Shown: positions 17,752 through 27,280 of the stretch, one piece after another
How the letters are laid out: each line of letters opens with the position of its first letter
Position numbering within the stretch: position 1 is the stretch's first letter
Assembly: GCA_016721735.1 (NCBI GenBank)
Contig: JADKHM010000019.1
Location: 558,001-622,000, forward strand
DNA from: Flavobacterium sp.
GTDB taxonomy: Bacteria; Bacteroidota; Bacteroidia; Flavobacteriales; Flavobacteriaceae
DNA length: 64,000 nucleotides
Reading direction: 5' to 3'
Translations under genes and position numbers: made by a program
The notes under the pieces: model-generated
What the model saw: only the letters and a program-made list of their open reading frames with translations
Database searches by the model: none
What the model was told of the DNA's origin: nothing

Positions 17752-18111
17752 ATGGGAACTATTAAATTACAAAACATCCGAACCTATGCCTATCACGGCT
17801 GCCTATTAGAAGAGGGAAAAATCGGATCCGATTATCGTGTTGATCTAGAGATCAAAACCGATTTACGAAAATCTTCCATTTCGGATGCGCTAGAAGACAC
17901 TGTGGATTATGTGATTTTAAATCGAATTGTCATGGAAGAAATGGCCATTCGTTCGAAATTACTGGAACATGTCGCACATCGTATCATTGCTAGAATATTT
18001 AAAGAAATTCCCTCAATTTCTCGAATCGTTTTGGCGGTTTCCAAAATTAATCCACCGATAGACGGTGATGTTGAAGCGGTTACCATCGAAATGGAAGAAT
18101 ACAGAAATTGA
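17752..18111 (+). CDS. folB: Dihydroneopterin aldolase
   Basis: 119 residues, the usual length. FolB converts 7,8-dihydroneopterin to 6-hydroxymethyl-dihydropterin in folate synthesis. IKLQNIRTYAYHGCLLEEGKIGSDYRVDLEI (residues 4-34) is the family N-terminus, with the conserved Y-H-G and the acidic residue in E-E-G. DALEDTVDYVIL is the substrate-binding segment, and LLEHVAHRIIARIF is the helix with the catalytic region. SKINPPIDGDVEAVTIEMEEYR ends the protein. It is divergent from glnS and followed by tRNA-Cys 71 bases on. Confidence 0.95.
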   Translation: MGTIKLQNIRTYAYHGCLLEEGKIGSDYRVDLEIKTDLRKSSISDALEDTVDYVILNRIVMEEMAIRSKLLEHVAHRIIARIFKEIPSISRIVLAVSKINPPIDGDVEAVTIEMEEYRN

Positions 18112-18182
18112 TCTGAAAAGAATTTCAAGATTAAAATTTGAAATTCAAAATTATTTATTAAGTTTGCCGTCCAATGCACAAT

Positions 18183-18253
18183 GGCGTCGTGGCCGAGCGG
18201 CTAGGCTGGGCTCTGCAAAAGCTCCTACTCCGGTTCGAATCCGGACGATGCCT
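18183..18253 (+). tRNA. tRNA-Cys (anticodon GCA)
   Basis: A full cloverleaf can be folded. The acceptor stem pairs GGCGTCG (18183-18189) with CGATGCC (18246-18252) including one G-U. The anticodon arm is GGGCT-CTGCAAA-AGCTC, with GCA at positions 34-36. The T arm is TCCGG-TTCGAAT-CCGGA. The discriminator base is U73, the main identity element of tRNA-Cys. CCA is not encoded. A perfect terminator follows at once, and the 3' part of this gene is the template of the tandem array downstream. Confidence 0.95.
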
Positions 18254-18254
18254 C

Positions 18255-18286
18255 AAAACCTTCAAATTAGTTTGAAGGTTTTTTTA
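18255..18286 (+). terminator. Terminator of tRNA-Cys
   Basis: AAAACCTTCAAA (18255-18266) pairs perfectly with TTTGAAGGTTTT (18271-18282) around TTAG and ends in seven T. In the later repeat units the 5' arm is mutated, so the hairpin is shortened. Confidence 0.9.
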
Positions 18287-18321
18287 TGTTCAATTTTTAG
18301 AAAAAATGAATTAAAGTTATT

Positions 18322-18925
18322 GTTCGAATCCGAACGATGTTTCGAAATTTCCAAATTAGTTTGAAGGTTTTTTTTATGTTCAATTTTTAGAAAAAATGAA
18401 TTAAAGTTATTGTTCGAATCCGAACGATGTTTCGAAATTTCTAAATTAGTTTGAAGGTTTTTTTATGTTCAATTTTTAGGAAAAATGAATTAAAGTTATT
18501 GTTCGAATCCGAACGATATCTCGAAATCTTCAAATTAGTTTGAAGTTTTTTTGTGTTTAATTTTTAGAAAAAATTATTTAAAGTTGCTGTTCGAATCCGA
18601 ACGATATTTCGAAATTTTCAAAGTAGTTTGAAGGTTTTTTTTTGTTTAATTTTTAGAAAAAATGAATTAAAGTTATTGTTCGAATCCGAACGATGTGTCG
18701 AAATTTCCAAATTAGTTTGAAGGTTTTTTTTAATGTCTAATTTTTAGAAAAAATGAATTAAAGTTATTGTTCGAATCCGAACGATGTGTCGAAATTTCTA
18801 AATTAGTTTGAAGGTTTTTTTTATGTTCAATTTTTAGGAAAAATGAATTAAAGTTGTTGTTCGAATCTTGACGCTGCTTTACAAATTCTTATGGAAATTG
18901 GAGGTTTTTTTGTGGAAATTAAGTA
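18322..18925 (+). repeat. Tandem ~90-bp repeat made from the tRNA-Cys 3' end and its terminator
   Basis: Units start at GTTCGAATCC at 18322, 18412, 18501, 18589, 18678, 18769 and 18859 (lengths 90, 89, 88, 89, 91, 90 and a decayed last one). The progenitor is 18233-18321, whose first 20 bases are the T arm and acceptor 3' strand of tRNA-Cys. Each full unit has four parts: GTTCGAATCCGAACGAT (the T-loop kept, with GTTCG/CGAAC able to form a small hairpin); the former terminator with AAATTAGTTTGAAG and a T run; a stretch near TTTTTAGAAAAAATGAATTAAAG; and the join AGTTATT-GTTCG. The units lack the rest of the tRNA, so they cannot give mature tRNA. There are no variable spacers, hence no CRISPR. 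The layout resembles the rtT repeats after E. coli tyrT. From 18926 to 19080 I see no feature. Confidence 0.9.
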
Positions 18926-19080
18926 AAGTATGAATCAACATTTCGCCATCGCAGGATAGTCCCAGCTGAGGAATTAAGTTCCTTCTAATTTTAGCTAAAA
19001 CGAATATTTAGGACTAAAGGCATTCCGACATGAAATTCTTGAGACTGTTTTTTACAACTCTTATAAGCTGCGATTATTCA

Positions 19081-19473
19081 CTATTTCAATCTTTCCAATT
19101 GCCCTTTTCTCTTTACAATGTTTTTGTAATCCCATTGGATTTCTCTTGATTTTTTAAGCCACCTTTTTAAATCTTCTGATCTGATTTCCGCAAAATTATT
19201 GAAGAAAATTGACGCGTCTTTAAATTTTCCCCCTTTATGATTTAAATCTTGCTCTTCAAAATCGGCTCCACTCCAAAACATTAGTCTAATGCCGGGTTTT
19301 TGCTTACTATATCCAACAATTGGATTTTTGTCTAAGAACCAAACAGGATGACCGTGCCAAATTTTGCTTTCAGCATCATGCAATTCACTATCAATGTTAA
19401 TTGCAAGTTGATAACAAATTTCTTGATCAACTAAATTTAGATTGCAATTATATTGTTGAATTTCTTTATTCAT
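19081..19473 (-). CDS. DUF1801 (YdhG-like) domain protein
   Basis: 130 residues from the ATG at 19473. The block AESKIWHGHPVWFLDKNPIVGYSKQ, then GIRLMFWSGADF, is the DUF1801 core. The family includes Bacillus YdhG/Fra-like proteins sometimes called iron chaperones, but no function is proven for most. An upstream ATG at 19539 is possible but adds 22 residues not typical of the family. It stands alone, between the tRNA-Cys repeat array and the LysE-type gene, with no clear terminator. Confidence 0.75.
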   Translation of the reverse strand: MNKEIQQYNCNLNLVDQEICYQLAINIDSELHDAESKIWHGHPVWFLDKNPIVGYSKQKPGIRLMFWSGADFEEQDLNHKGGKFKDASIFFNNFAEIRSEDLKRWLKKSREIQWDYKNIVKRKGQLERLK

Positions 19474-19599
19474 TGTTGAATAATTTACAAATTCGTGTTC
19501 CAAATTCGCCTGTTGATAGGTGAACGTTTCATAAATCAAAATTCATAGAGCTTAATGTGACAAAAAAATCTCAAAATTGATTCAGGTCTAATTCACCTC

Positions 19600-20274
19600 T
19601 TACTCGATCTTCTCCAGCGCTTTTTTTACCAACTTTTGATCACTCGGAAACCAACCTTGAAACATCAATGTTAATCCAAAAATAACCAAAAGAATACTAA
19701 TCACTTTTTTAATTTTTAAGATATTTGCCGGCGTCATCTTGCTTCGTAATTGTTTGGCTAAAAGTACTTTACCAATATCAACAACCAAATAAGTCAACAA
19801 AACTGTGGAGAAAAAGGTAATCATTCGTGACGTTTCTAATTCTAACTTTGGACCAATCGTGATGAGAATCATAAACCAAAATAGGAGCACACCGACATTG
19901 ATAAAATTCAAGAAGAAACCTTTGAAAAACAAACCGACATAATTTTTTTTGATTAATTCTTCAACTGGAATTTCGTCTATTTTCTTGCTAACTTTCTTCA
20001 ATCTAATAAAGGAAATTATACCATAAGTCAGCATCATAATACCACCAAAAATAAAAATCGCAGGGTCATTTTTAATGGTTTGAATCAGGCGATAACTACT
20101 GAAATAAGCGACACCTATAAATAATATATCGGCTAAAACTACTCCAAAATCAAAAACCATAGCGGCTCTAAAACCTTTGACAGCACTAGTTTCTAATAGA
20201 ACAAAAAATACTGGACCAACCAGAAAGCTGAGAAAAATACCCAAAGGAATGCCAGTAAAAATATCTTCAATCAT
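19600..20274 (-). CDS. LysE family translocator (amino-acid exporter)
   Basis: 224 residues, six predicted membrane segments, as usual for LysE/RhtB exporters. The N-terminus IPLGIFLSFLVGPVFFVLLETSAVKGFRAAMVF has the family signature G-P-x-x-x-x-x-x-x-x-x-x-G with a small-residue-rich first helix. The middle has a charged cytoplasmic loop (RLKKVSKKIDEIPVEELIKKN). These proteins export amino acids or related compounds by proton exchange. The substrate here is unknown. It lies 35 bases after the GIN-domain gene and may be the third gene of the rnr unit. Confidence 0.85.
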   Translation of the reverse strand: MIEDIFTGIPLGIFLSFLVGPVFFVLLETSAVKGFRAAMVFDFGVVLADILFIGVAYFSSYRLIQTIKNDPAIFIFGGIMMLTYGIISFIRLKKVSKKIDEIPVEELIKKNYVGLFFKGFFLNFINVGVLLFWFMILITIGPKLELETSRMITFFSTVLLTYLVVDIGKVLLAKQLRSKMTPANILKIKKVISILLVIFGLTLMFQGWFPSDQKLVKKALEKIE

Positions 20275-20309
20275 CTATTGGTTTTTAGGTAAAAATAAGA
20301 ATAAATTCT

Positions 20310-20978
20310 TTAATCTTCTTTCTCGTAAATTTTTCCTCCAGCAATGATTTTCTTATTAATTCGTTTTGGACTACCGTAAACAGTCACTTTGCCGCCAGCC
20401 CTAGATTTGGCATCTACTAAATCCGAAGCACGAATAAATCCTTCTGCTCCTGTGTTTGACGTAATTGTCGCTGAAGATGTTTGCAACTTTTCCGCCTTAT
20501 AAATACTACCCGCATTGAGCAAAACATCTTGGCTATTTGCTTTACCTTCTAGACTTACTTTTGAGCCGTCATTCATTTTAACTGTCAAATTCTTTACTTC
20601 AACTGTCAATTCGATGATTGAACCTTCTTTGGTAATGATGTCAAAATCTTCAGCAGTAACCACCGTCTCACTGGCAATTCTAGAACCTTCATTGGCTTCT
20701 ACAGCGTTCAATTGAGTATAATAAACCGTCGCTGAGATATTATCTCCACTCAACATTTTAGTCAATGGCATTCTAATCTTTAATTCGCCATTCTTGTTGA
20801 TTAATTCTACTTCATCCGAACCAGAACCGTTCAAGATCACTTTGTTTTCATCTGACGGAACTAACATAACATCAATTTGATCAAAAGCAGTAACTTTCGT
20901 AAAATCACCGACATTTTTCTCTTGCGCAAACAACCATTTTGTAGTCAACAAGACTAATAGAAAACCTATTTTATTCAT
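20310..20978 (-). CDS. Secreted GIN-domain (DUF2807) protein
   Basis: 222 residues. A signal peptide (to about residue 18) is followed by a right-handed beta-helix pattern. VGDFTKVTAFDQIDVMLVPSDENKVILNGS is the GIN head, with short strand repeats after it (DFDIITKEGSIIELTVEVKNLTVKMNDGSKVSLEG). The end AKSRAGGKVTVYGSPKRINKKIIAGGKIY is typical of the family. Its start is one base past the rnr stop, so it is co-transcribed with rnr. Function unknown; auto-transporter-like adhesin is a database label without evidence here. Confidence 0.85.
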   Translation of the reverse strand: MNKIGFLLVLLTTKWLFAQEKNVGDFTKVTAFDQIDVMLVPSDENKVILNGSGSDEVELINKNGELKIRMPLTKMLSGDNISATVYYTQLNAVEANEGSRIASETVVTAEDFDIITKEGSIIELTVEVKNLTVKMNDGSKVSLEGKANSQDVLLNAGSIYKAEKLQTSSATITSNTGAEGFIRASDLVDAKSRAGGKVTVYGSPKRINKKIIAGGKIYEKED

Positions 20979-20979
20979 A

Positions 20980-23160
20980 CTATTCGTTTTTTCTAATAAA
21001 ATGAAAATCCAATTGTTTCTTCACTAAATCAGCATTTTTTACTTTGACAATGACTTCATCGCCAAGCTGTAAAATGTTCTTCGAAATCTCACCAACCAAA
21101 GCGTATTGCTTGTCATCAAACGTATAATAATCGTCTTTTATTTCGCGAATTCTACACATGCCTTCGCACTTATTCTCCACAATTTCTACGTAAATTCCCC
21201 ATTCAGTCACGCCAGAAATAACACCTAAGAACTCGAGATCTTTGTGATCTTGCATGTATTTTACTTGCATGTATTTGATACTATCGCGTTCGGCATTGGT
21301 TGCCAATCCTTCCATGTTAGAAGAATGTTGACATTTCTCTTCGTACAATTCCGCATCAACCGATTTTCCGCCATCTAAATAATGCTGCAATAATCGATGC
21401 ACCATTACGTCAGGATAACGTCTGATCGGTGAAGTGAAATGCGAATAATAATCGAATGCCAATCCGTAATGACCAATATTATCCGTCGAATATTTGGCTT
21501 TACTCATACTTCGAATCGTGAGCGTATCTACTAAATTCTGCTCTTTTTTACCCACAACATCATTCAACAAATTGTTCAATGATTTTGAAATATCTGCTTT
21601 CGATTTGAAATTGATGCTATAACCAAACTTAGAAATAATTGTTTGCAAATTGATTAATTTATCTTCATTCGGCTCATCGTGAATACGATAAACAAAGGTT
21701 TTCTTTTGCTTTCCGATAAACTCAGCGACTTTTCTATTCGCCAGCAACATGAATTCTTCGATTAAATGATTGGCATCTTTGGAGATTTTGAAGTACACGC
21801 CTTCAGGTTCACCAGCATCATTCAAATTGAATTTTACTTCAACTTTATCAAACGAAATCGCGCCTTCATTCATTCTATTGCGTCGCAGGATTTTCGCCAA
21901 TTCGTCCAACTTCAAAGTAGCAGCAACAATATCATCTTGCACGACATAGGATTTTCCTGTAATCGAAGTTTCTATTGGAATCGTGTTATTTTTCGTTTCA
22001 ATAATGTACTGCGCTTCTTCATAAGCAAATCGCTGATCCGAAAAAATCACTGTTCTTCCGAACCACTGATTGATTACTTGTGCCTTTTCATTGATTTCAA
22101 AAATCGCAGAAAACGTATATTTCTCTTCTTGAGGTCTTAATGAACAAGCAAAATTCGACAACACTTCTGGCAACATCGGAACGACACGATCTACCAAATA
22201 CACCGAAGTCGCTCTGTTAAAAGCTTCGTCATCGAGGATGGTTCCTTCTTGCAAATAATAAGAAACATCGGCAATATGAATTCCGATTTCGTAGTTTCCG
22301 TTCTCCAACTTCTTGAAAGACAACGCATCATCAAAATCTTTGGCATCTTTAGGATCGATGGTGAATGTCAAGGTTTCGCGCATATCACGACGATTTTTGA
22401 TTTCACTTTCTTGAATGGAAGTATCGATTTTTTGAGCAAACAATTCTACTTCAATTGGGAAATCATAAGGCAATCCGTATTCCGCTAAAATCGCGTGAAT
22501 CTCCGTATCATGTTCACCAGGCTTTCCTAAAACTTTGATAATAGATCCAAACGGACTATCGGCTTTCTTTGGCCAATCTTCGATCTTTGCAATCACAACA
22601 TCACCTTGCTGCGCTTCACCAATTTTGTCTTTTGGGATGAAAATATCGGTATACATCTTAGCATTCGCGGTGGTGACAAACGCAAAATTCTTTTGAATAT
22701 CAATCACGCCGACAAACTCAGATTTCGCGCGTTCTAAAACTTCAATCACTTCACCTTCAGGTTTTTTACCTCGACGTCGATTATAGACATACACTTTGAC
22801 TTTGTCTTTATCTAGCGCGTGATTGAGATTGTTAGTCGGAATAAAAACGTCGTCTTCAAATTCTTCACAAATAAAATAGGCAGTTTTGCGTGAAGTCATA
22901 TCAATTGTGCCTTCGTAATAATCTTGGCTGATCGCTTTGACTAAATACTTTCCAGGTTCCGACTCGATAATGACTTTTTGTGCGGCTAGAATCTTTAAAT
23001 CTTTGATGATTTCGTTTCTACTTTTGGTATCATCCAATTCTAAAATAGCTGCTATTTGTTTGTAGTTGAAAGGTTTATTAGCGTTTTGAGATAGTATTTT
23101 TAATATTTTTTCGGAGTAAGTTTTCTCCTTTTTGCCAAACTTTTTTGGTTTCTTGCTCAT
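20980..23160 (-). CDS. rnr: Ribonuclease R
   Basis: 726 residues, a 3'-5' exoribonuclease of the RNB (RNase II) family that degrades structured RNA. In order: an N-terminal winged-helix (residues about 15-70), two cold-shock-like OB folds, then the RNB catalytic domain with RRDMRETLTFTIDPKDAKDFDDALSF (the Asp cluster binding magnesium, about residue 260). HFTSPIRRYPDVMVHRLLQHYL near residue 580 is the conserved RNB C-terminal block. A C-terminal S1 domain (GVISGVTEWGIYVEIVENKCEG) and a basic tail close it. First gene of a unit with GIN and LysE. It faces away from the origin-like gap. Confidence 0.96.
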   Translation of the reverse strand: MSKKPKKFGKKEKTYSEKILKILSQNANKPFNYKQIAAILELDDTKSRNEIIKDLKILAAQKVIIESEPGKYLVKAISQDYYEGTIDMTSRKTAYFICEEFEDDVFIPTNNLNHALDKDKVKVYVYNRRRGKKPEGEVIEVLERAKSEFVGVIDIQKNFAFVTTANAKMYTDIFIPKDKIGEAQQGDVVIAKIEDWPKKADSPFGSIIKVLGKPGEHDTEIHAILAEYGLPYDFPIEVELFAQKIDTSIQESEIKNRRDMRETLTFTIDPKDAKDFDDALSFKKLENGNYEIGIHIADVSYYLQEGTILDDEAFNRATSVYLVDRVVPMLPEVLSNFACSLRPQEEKYTFSAIFEINEKAQVINQWFGRTVIFSDQRFAYEEAQYIIETKNNTIPIETSITGKSYVVQDDIVAATLKLDELAKILRRNRMNEGAISFDKVEVKFNLNDAGEPEGVYFKISKDANHLIEEFMLLANRKVAEFIGKQKKTFVYRIHDEPNEDKLINLQTIISKFGYSINFKSKADISKSLNNLLNDVVGKKEQNLVDTLTIRSMSKAKYSTDNIGHYGLAFDYYSHFTSPIRRYPDVMVHRLLQHYLDGGKSVDAELYEEKCQHSSNMEGLATNAERDSIKYMQVKYMQDHKDLEFLGVISGVTEWGIYVEIVENKCEGMCRIREIKDDYYTFDDKQYALVGEISKNILQLGDEVIVKVKNADLVKKQLDFHFIRKNE

Positions 23161-23243
23161 GTTGTCTTTTCTTAAAGTTTGAAAATTACGAAATAGTTGT
23201 AAGTTATAAGTTATAAGTTGGGTGTTTTAATAGAAAACTAACA

Positions 23244-23277
23244 TTAAAAAAAGGTTCACCAATCGGCAAACCTTTCT
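23244..23277 (-). terminator. Terminator after LRR gene 1
   Basis: On the minus strand AAAGGTT (23275-23269) pairs with AACCTTT (23256-23250) and is followed by a T run. It lies just beyond the stop codon of the first leucine-rich-repeat gene. Confidence 0.75.
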
Positions 23278-23299
23278 AATAATAAAATTATTTTTGATT

Positions 23300-25276
23300 C
23301 TAAATTTTGATGACCTTAGTCGTAGCGCTACCTTCCTCCGAACTTATTTTAAAAAAATACATACCATCCGACAAATGACTGGTATTAATCGTATTTGTAG
23401 CAGCATCTAAAGGTTCTTTAAGAAGTGTATTACCATTGATATCCAAAACATCAAGCGTAGCATTTGTGATGTTTTGCGTATCTATAGATAATTGGTTTTT
23501 TACTGGGTTAGGATACAATTTCAGATGATCTTTCATCGCAAAATTAGTAGCATTTAATGTCGCATTAATCGGATTAAAATCTTGCCAGTTAACTGCTGCT
23601 TGATACGCGCTCAAACTTCCTACAGGCACTGTTAAACTACATGTATTTCGATTAACTAAATAAAAAGGATCTAAAGATGAATTCGTTGCAACTAATGGCA
23701 AAGGTGTCGGTAAATAACATTGCACCGAAGTTAGGCTGGTACAACCTGAAAAAGCAAAGGGACCAAGCGAAGTAACAGAATTCGGAATAGTAATGGAAGT
23801 TAAATTACTACAATAAGAAAAAGCAGATTCCTCAATATTGGTTACAAAATTTGACATCCGAACTTCGGTTAAAACTGTACAATTAGAAAACGCATCTCTT
23901 CGAATAGTAGTAACAGAATCTGGAATAAAAACTGACGTTAACCCACAGTTCCTAAAAGTTTCATATTGAATCGTAGTCAAGGAATTAGAAAGAACTATCG
24001 ACTCTAAATGATTGCAATTCCAAAACGCATATGCTCCTATAGAAGTAACAGAATCTGGAATAGTAATAGAGTATATATCATAACATTTATAAAATGCCCG
24101 TTCTCCTATAGAAGTCACGCTATTTGGGATATTAATATAACTCAGACTAAAACAACTATCAAAAGCATTATTTCCAATTGAAATTACTGAATCCGGCAGG
24201 GTAATGGCAGGTAAATAAGTGCAATAAATAAATGCGCGTTCTGGTATTGAAGTAATAGCATTTGGAAGCGTGACTGAAGTCAAATTAGTACAGCCTTCAA
24301 ACATACCCGTTCCTAATGAAGTAAGGGAATTAGGTAGTGTAACTGAAATTAGACTACGGCAACCATAGAATAAACCATTTCCCACTGAAATAAGAGAATT
24401 GGGTAAAGAAACTGAAATTAAATCTTGACAATACATAAAAGCTCCTGCTCCAATTGAAGTAACTGAATTTGGAATAGTTATAGAAGTTAAACTAGGACAT
24501 TTCCAAAACGCGCCTTCTCCAATAGAAATAAGAGAATTTGAATTTAAGAAAAATACTGAAGTTAGATTAGAGCAAGATGAAAATGAATTTTTTCCAATAG
24601 AAGTAACAGAATCTGGAATTGTGATTGTAGTGAAATTACACTTCGTAAAAGTATAGTCAAAAATTGAAGTAAGTGAATTAGATAGTGTTATAGAAGTTAA
24701 ATGATTACAATTATAAAACGAAGAATCACCAAGAAAAGTAACAGAATCTGGCATAGTAAATGCCGTTAACGCTGTACATTGCGAAAACGCGCCTGCTCCA
24801 ATAGAAGTAAGAGCATTAGGAAGTGTAACTGAGGTTAAAGCTGCGTTTTGCATAAAAGCATAATTTCCAATAGAAGTAACAGAATTAGGAATTGTAACTG
24901 AAGTTAAAGCACACAATTGAAATGTTGTATCTCCAATTGAAGTAATTGAATTAGAAAGAACTATTGAAGTAAGATGATTACATTCATAAAAGGCACCAGC
25001 TGCAATAGAAGTTACTGAGTCAGGAATAACAATCGACACTAACGAATGATTCGTTCTAAACGTATTTACTCCAATGGTAGTGAGTGTATAAGTAATACCA
25101 TTATTAGTTATGGTACTCGGTAAAATTAAAGATCCTACAAAAGGCTGGTATGGCGTAGTTTCAATATTGCTTGTTCCGGGAAGAATATGATAAGTTACGC
25201 CTTGATAAGTAAAAGTCTGAGAAAAACCAACGGCGGAAATTAGCAATGCAAAAAGTAAAAATATTTTTGTTTTCAT
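23300..25276 (-). CDS. BspA-type leucine-rich-repeat surface protein with T9SS sorting domain (copy 1)
   Basis: 658 residues. A signal peptide (MKTKIFLLFALLISAVGFSQ) leads to a short strand region and then about 18-19 repeats of roughly 23 residues. The consensus is T-S-I-G-x-x-A-F-x-x-C-x-x-L-T-S-V-T-I-P-N-S-V, the LRR_5 / BspA-like pattern known from Treponema and Bacteroidetes surface proteins. After the last repeat a NWQDFNPINATLNATNF linker leads to a type A T9SS C-terminal domain (about residues 585-658: LYPNPVKNQLSID ... DGMYFFKI). It should be secreted and anchored at the cell surface. BspA binds fibronectin, but binding cannot be assumed here. First of three tandem copies; the only fully intact one. 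Confidence 0.92.
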   Translation of the reverse strand: MKTKIFLLFALLISAVGFSQTFTYQGVTYHILPGTSNIETTPYQPFVGSLILPSTITNNGITYTLTTIGVNTFRTNHSLVSIVIPDSVTSIAAGAFYECNHLTSIVLSNSITSIGDTTFQLCALTSVTIPNSVTSIGNYAFMQNAALTSVTLPNALTSIGAGAFSQCTALTAFTMPDSVTFLGDSSFYNCNHLTSITLSNSLTSIFDYTFTKCNFTTITIPDSVTSIGKNSFSSCSNLTSVFFLNSNSLISIGEGAFWKCPSLTSITIPNSVTSIGAGAFMYCQDLISVSLPNSLISVGNGLFYGCRSLISVTLPNSLTSLGTGMFEGCTNLTSVTLPNAITSIPERAFIYCTYLPAITLPDSVISIGNNAFDSCFSLSYINIPNSVTSIGERAFYKCYDIYSITIPDSVTSIGAYAFWNCNHLESIVLSNSLTTIQYETFRNCGLTSVFIPDSVTTIRRDAFSNCTVLTEVRMSNFVTNIEESAFSYCSNLTSITIPNSVTSLGPFAFSGCTSLTSVQCYLPTPLPLVATNSSLDPFYLVNRNTCSLTVPVGSLSAYQAAVNWQDFNPINATLNATNFAMKDHLKLYPNPVKNQLSIDTQNITNATLDVLDINGNTLLKEPLDAATNTINTSHLSDGMYFFKISSEEGSATTKVIKI

Positions 25277-25336
25277 GGTCGGTATATTTAGAATTGCTAT
25301 GTAAGATAGTTTAGAAAAGTAAAATAAAATTATTTT

Positions 25337-27227
25337 TTAAATTTTAATGACCTTAGTCGTAGCGCTACCTTCCTCCGAACTTATTTTAAAAAAATACATA
25401 CCATCCGACAAATGACTCGTATTGATAGTATTTGTAGCAGCATCTAAAGGTTCTTTAAAAAGTGTATTACCATTGATATCCAAAACATCAAGCGTAGCAT
25501 TTGTAAGGCTTTGCGTATCAATAGATAATTGGTTTTTTACTGGGTTAGGATACAATTTCAGATGATCTTTCAACGCAAAATTAGCAGAATTTAACGTCGC
25601 ATTAATCGGATTAAAATCTTGCCAGTTGACTGCCGCTTGGTAGGCACTAAGACTTCCTACAGGCACTGTTAAACTACATGCATTTCGATTAACTAAATAA
25701 AAGGATCTAAAGATGAATTCGTTGCAACTAATGGCAAAGGTGTCGGCAAATAACATTGCACCGAAGTTAAACCGGTACAACCATTAAATGCACGACTACC
25801 AAGAGAAGTAACAGAATTTGGAATAGTAATGGAAGTTAAACTACTACATAATGAAAAAGCTTCACTTCCAATTGAAGTCACTGAATTTGACATAGTCACT
25901 TCAGCTAAACTCGGACAATTATAAAATGCTCTAGATTCGATAGAAGTTACAGAATCTGGAATAAAAACTGACATTAACCCACAGTTCATAAATGTTTCAT
26001 TTTTAATTGAAGTCAAGGAATTGGAAAGGACTATTGACTCTAAATGATTGCAATTCCAAAACGCAGATGCGCCAATAGAAGTAACAGAATCCGGAATGGT
26101 AATAGAATAGATATCATAACATTTCATAAATGCAGATGTGCCAATAGAAGTCACTGTATTTGGGATATTAATAAACCTTAAACTAGAACAAGAGTTAAAG
26201 CATCATCTTCAATTGAAGTTACTGAATCCGGTAGCGTAATGGCTGGTAAGTAAGTGCAATTACCGAACATGCCGTATGGAATTGTAGTTATAGCATTAGG
26301 GAGCGTGACTTCTGTTAAATTAGTACAGCCAACAAACATGAGAGTTCCTATTGAAGTAAGGGAATTGGGAAGTGTAGCTGAAGTCAAATTTGTGCACAAA
26401 TAAAATATTGATGATCCTACTGAAAACAATAAAAATTGGCAAGAAATTAAATTTAAATCATTGACTAAATACATAATCTCCGATTGAAATAAGAGTAATT
26501 GAATTTGGAATATTAATCGAAGTTAAACTAGTACAACTACCAAAATGCATTAGTACCAATCGAAATAAGGGAATTGGGAAAATTTATAGAAGTTAAATTT
26601 GACAATCATAAAATGCAAGTCACCAATCAAAGTAAGTGAATTAGGAAAACTTATAGAAGCTAAATTTTGACAACTAATAAAACGCCCTTTCACCAATCGA
26701 AGTAACTGAATTTGGAATTGTGATGAATACAGACCACTGTACAAAGCGAAACCATAATCTTCAATAATAGTAGAGAATTGGGAAGTGTAACTGAAGTTAA
26801 ATGTTTGACATAAAAACATATTTTCTAATGAAATAATAGAATCTGGAACGATAACTGACGTTAGACCAGAATAACTAAACGCAGAATGTTCTATAGAAGT
26901 TACAGAATCAGATATAGTTACTGAAGTTAAACTGGTGCATCTCGTAAATGCATTACTTTTAATCGTAGTTACTGTATTTGGGATGACCACTACGTTCAGA
27001 TTACTATTATCTTGAAATGAACTTGAACCAATGGCAGTAAGCGTATAAGTGATGCCATTATTAGTTACGGTACTCGGCAAGATTAAATATCCTGAAAGTT
27101 ATTATGGCGTTGTTTGAACATTCTTGTTGGGAAGAATATTATATTTTACGCCTTCAAAGTAAAAAATTTGGGAGATACCAACAGCAGAAATTAGCAATGC
27201 AAAAAGTAAAAATATTTTTGTTTTCAT
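25337..27227 (-). pseudogene. BspA-type LRR protein copy 2, broken by many small deletions
   Basis: The locus keeps the same start context as copies 1 and 3 (ATG at 27227, signal MKTKIFLLFALLISAVGISQ) and a full T9SS tail ending at 25337. Between them the frame changes many times. Open pieces lie at 26550-27080, 26178-26474, 25693-26154 and 25337-25780. Two breaks can be pinned by comparison with the sister genes: A5 to A4 at 25699-25702 and A4 to A3 at 26197-26199, each one base short. The zone 26395-26560 has several more. Either a decayed gene or a badly polished repeat; both flanks are nearly identical to the sisters'. If repaired it would encode the same type of secreted LRR protein. Confidence 0.85.
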
Positions 27228-27280
27228 GGTCGGTATATTTAGAATTGCTATGTAAGATAGTTTAGAAAAGTAAAATAAAA

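Noticed and set aside
18065..18364. Protein gene across folB end and tRNA-Cys
   Set aside because: The frame overlaps folB, runs through the tRNA and into the repeats, and has no protein-like composition.
18322..18925. CRISPR array
   Set aside because: Units are contiguous copies with no variable spacers between them, and they derive from tRNA-Cys; no cas genes are nearby.
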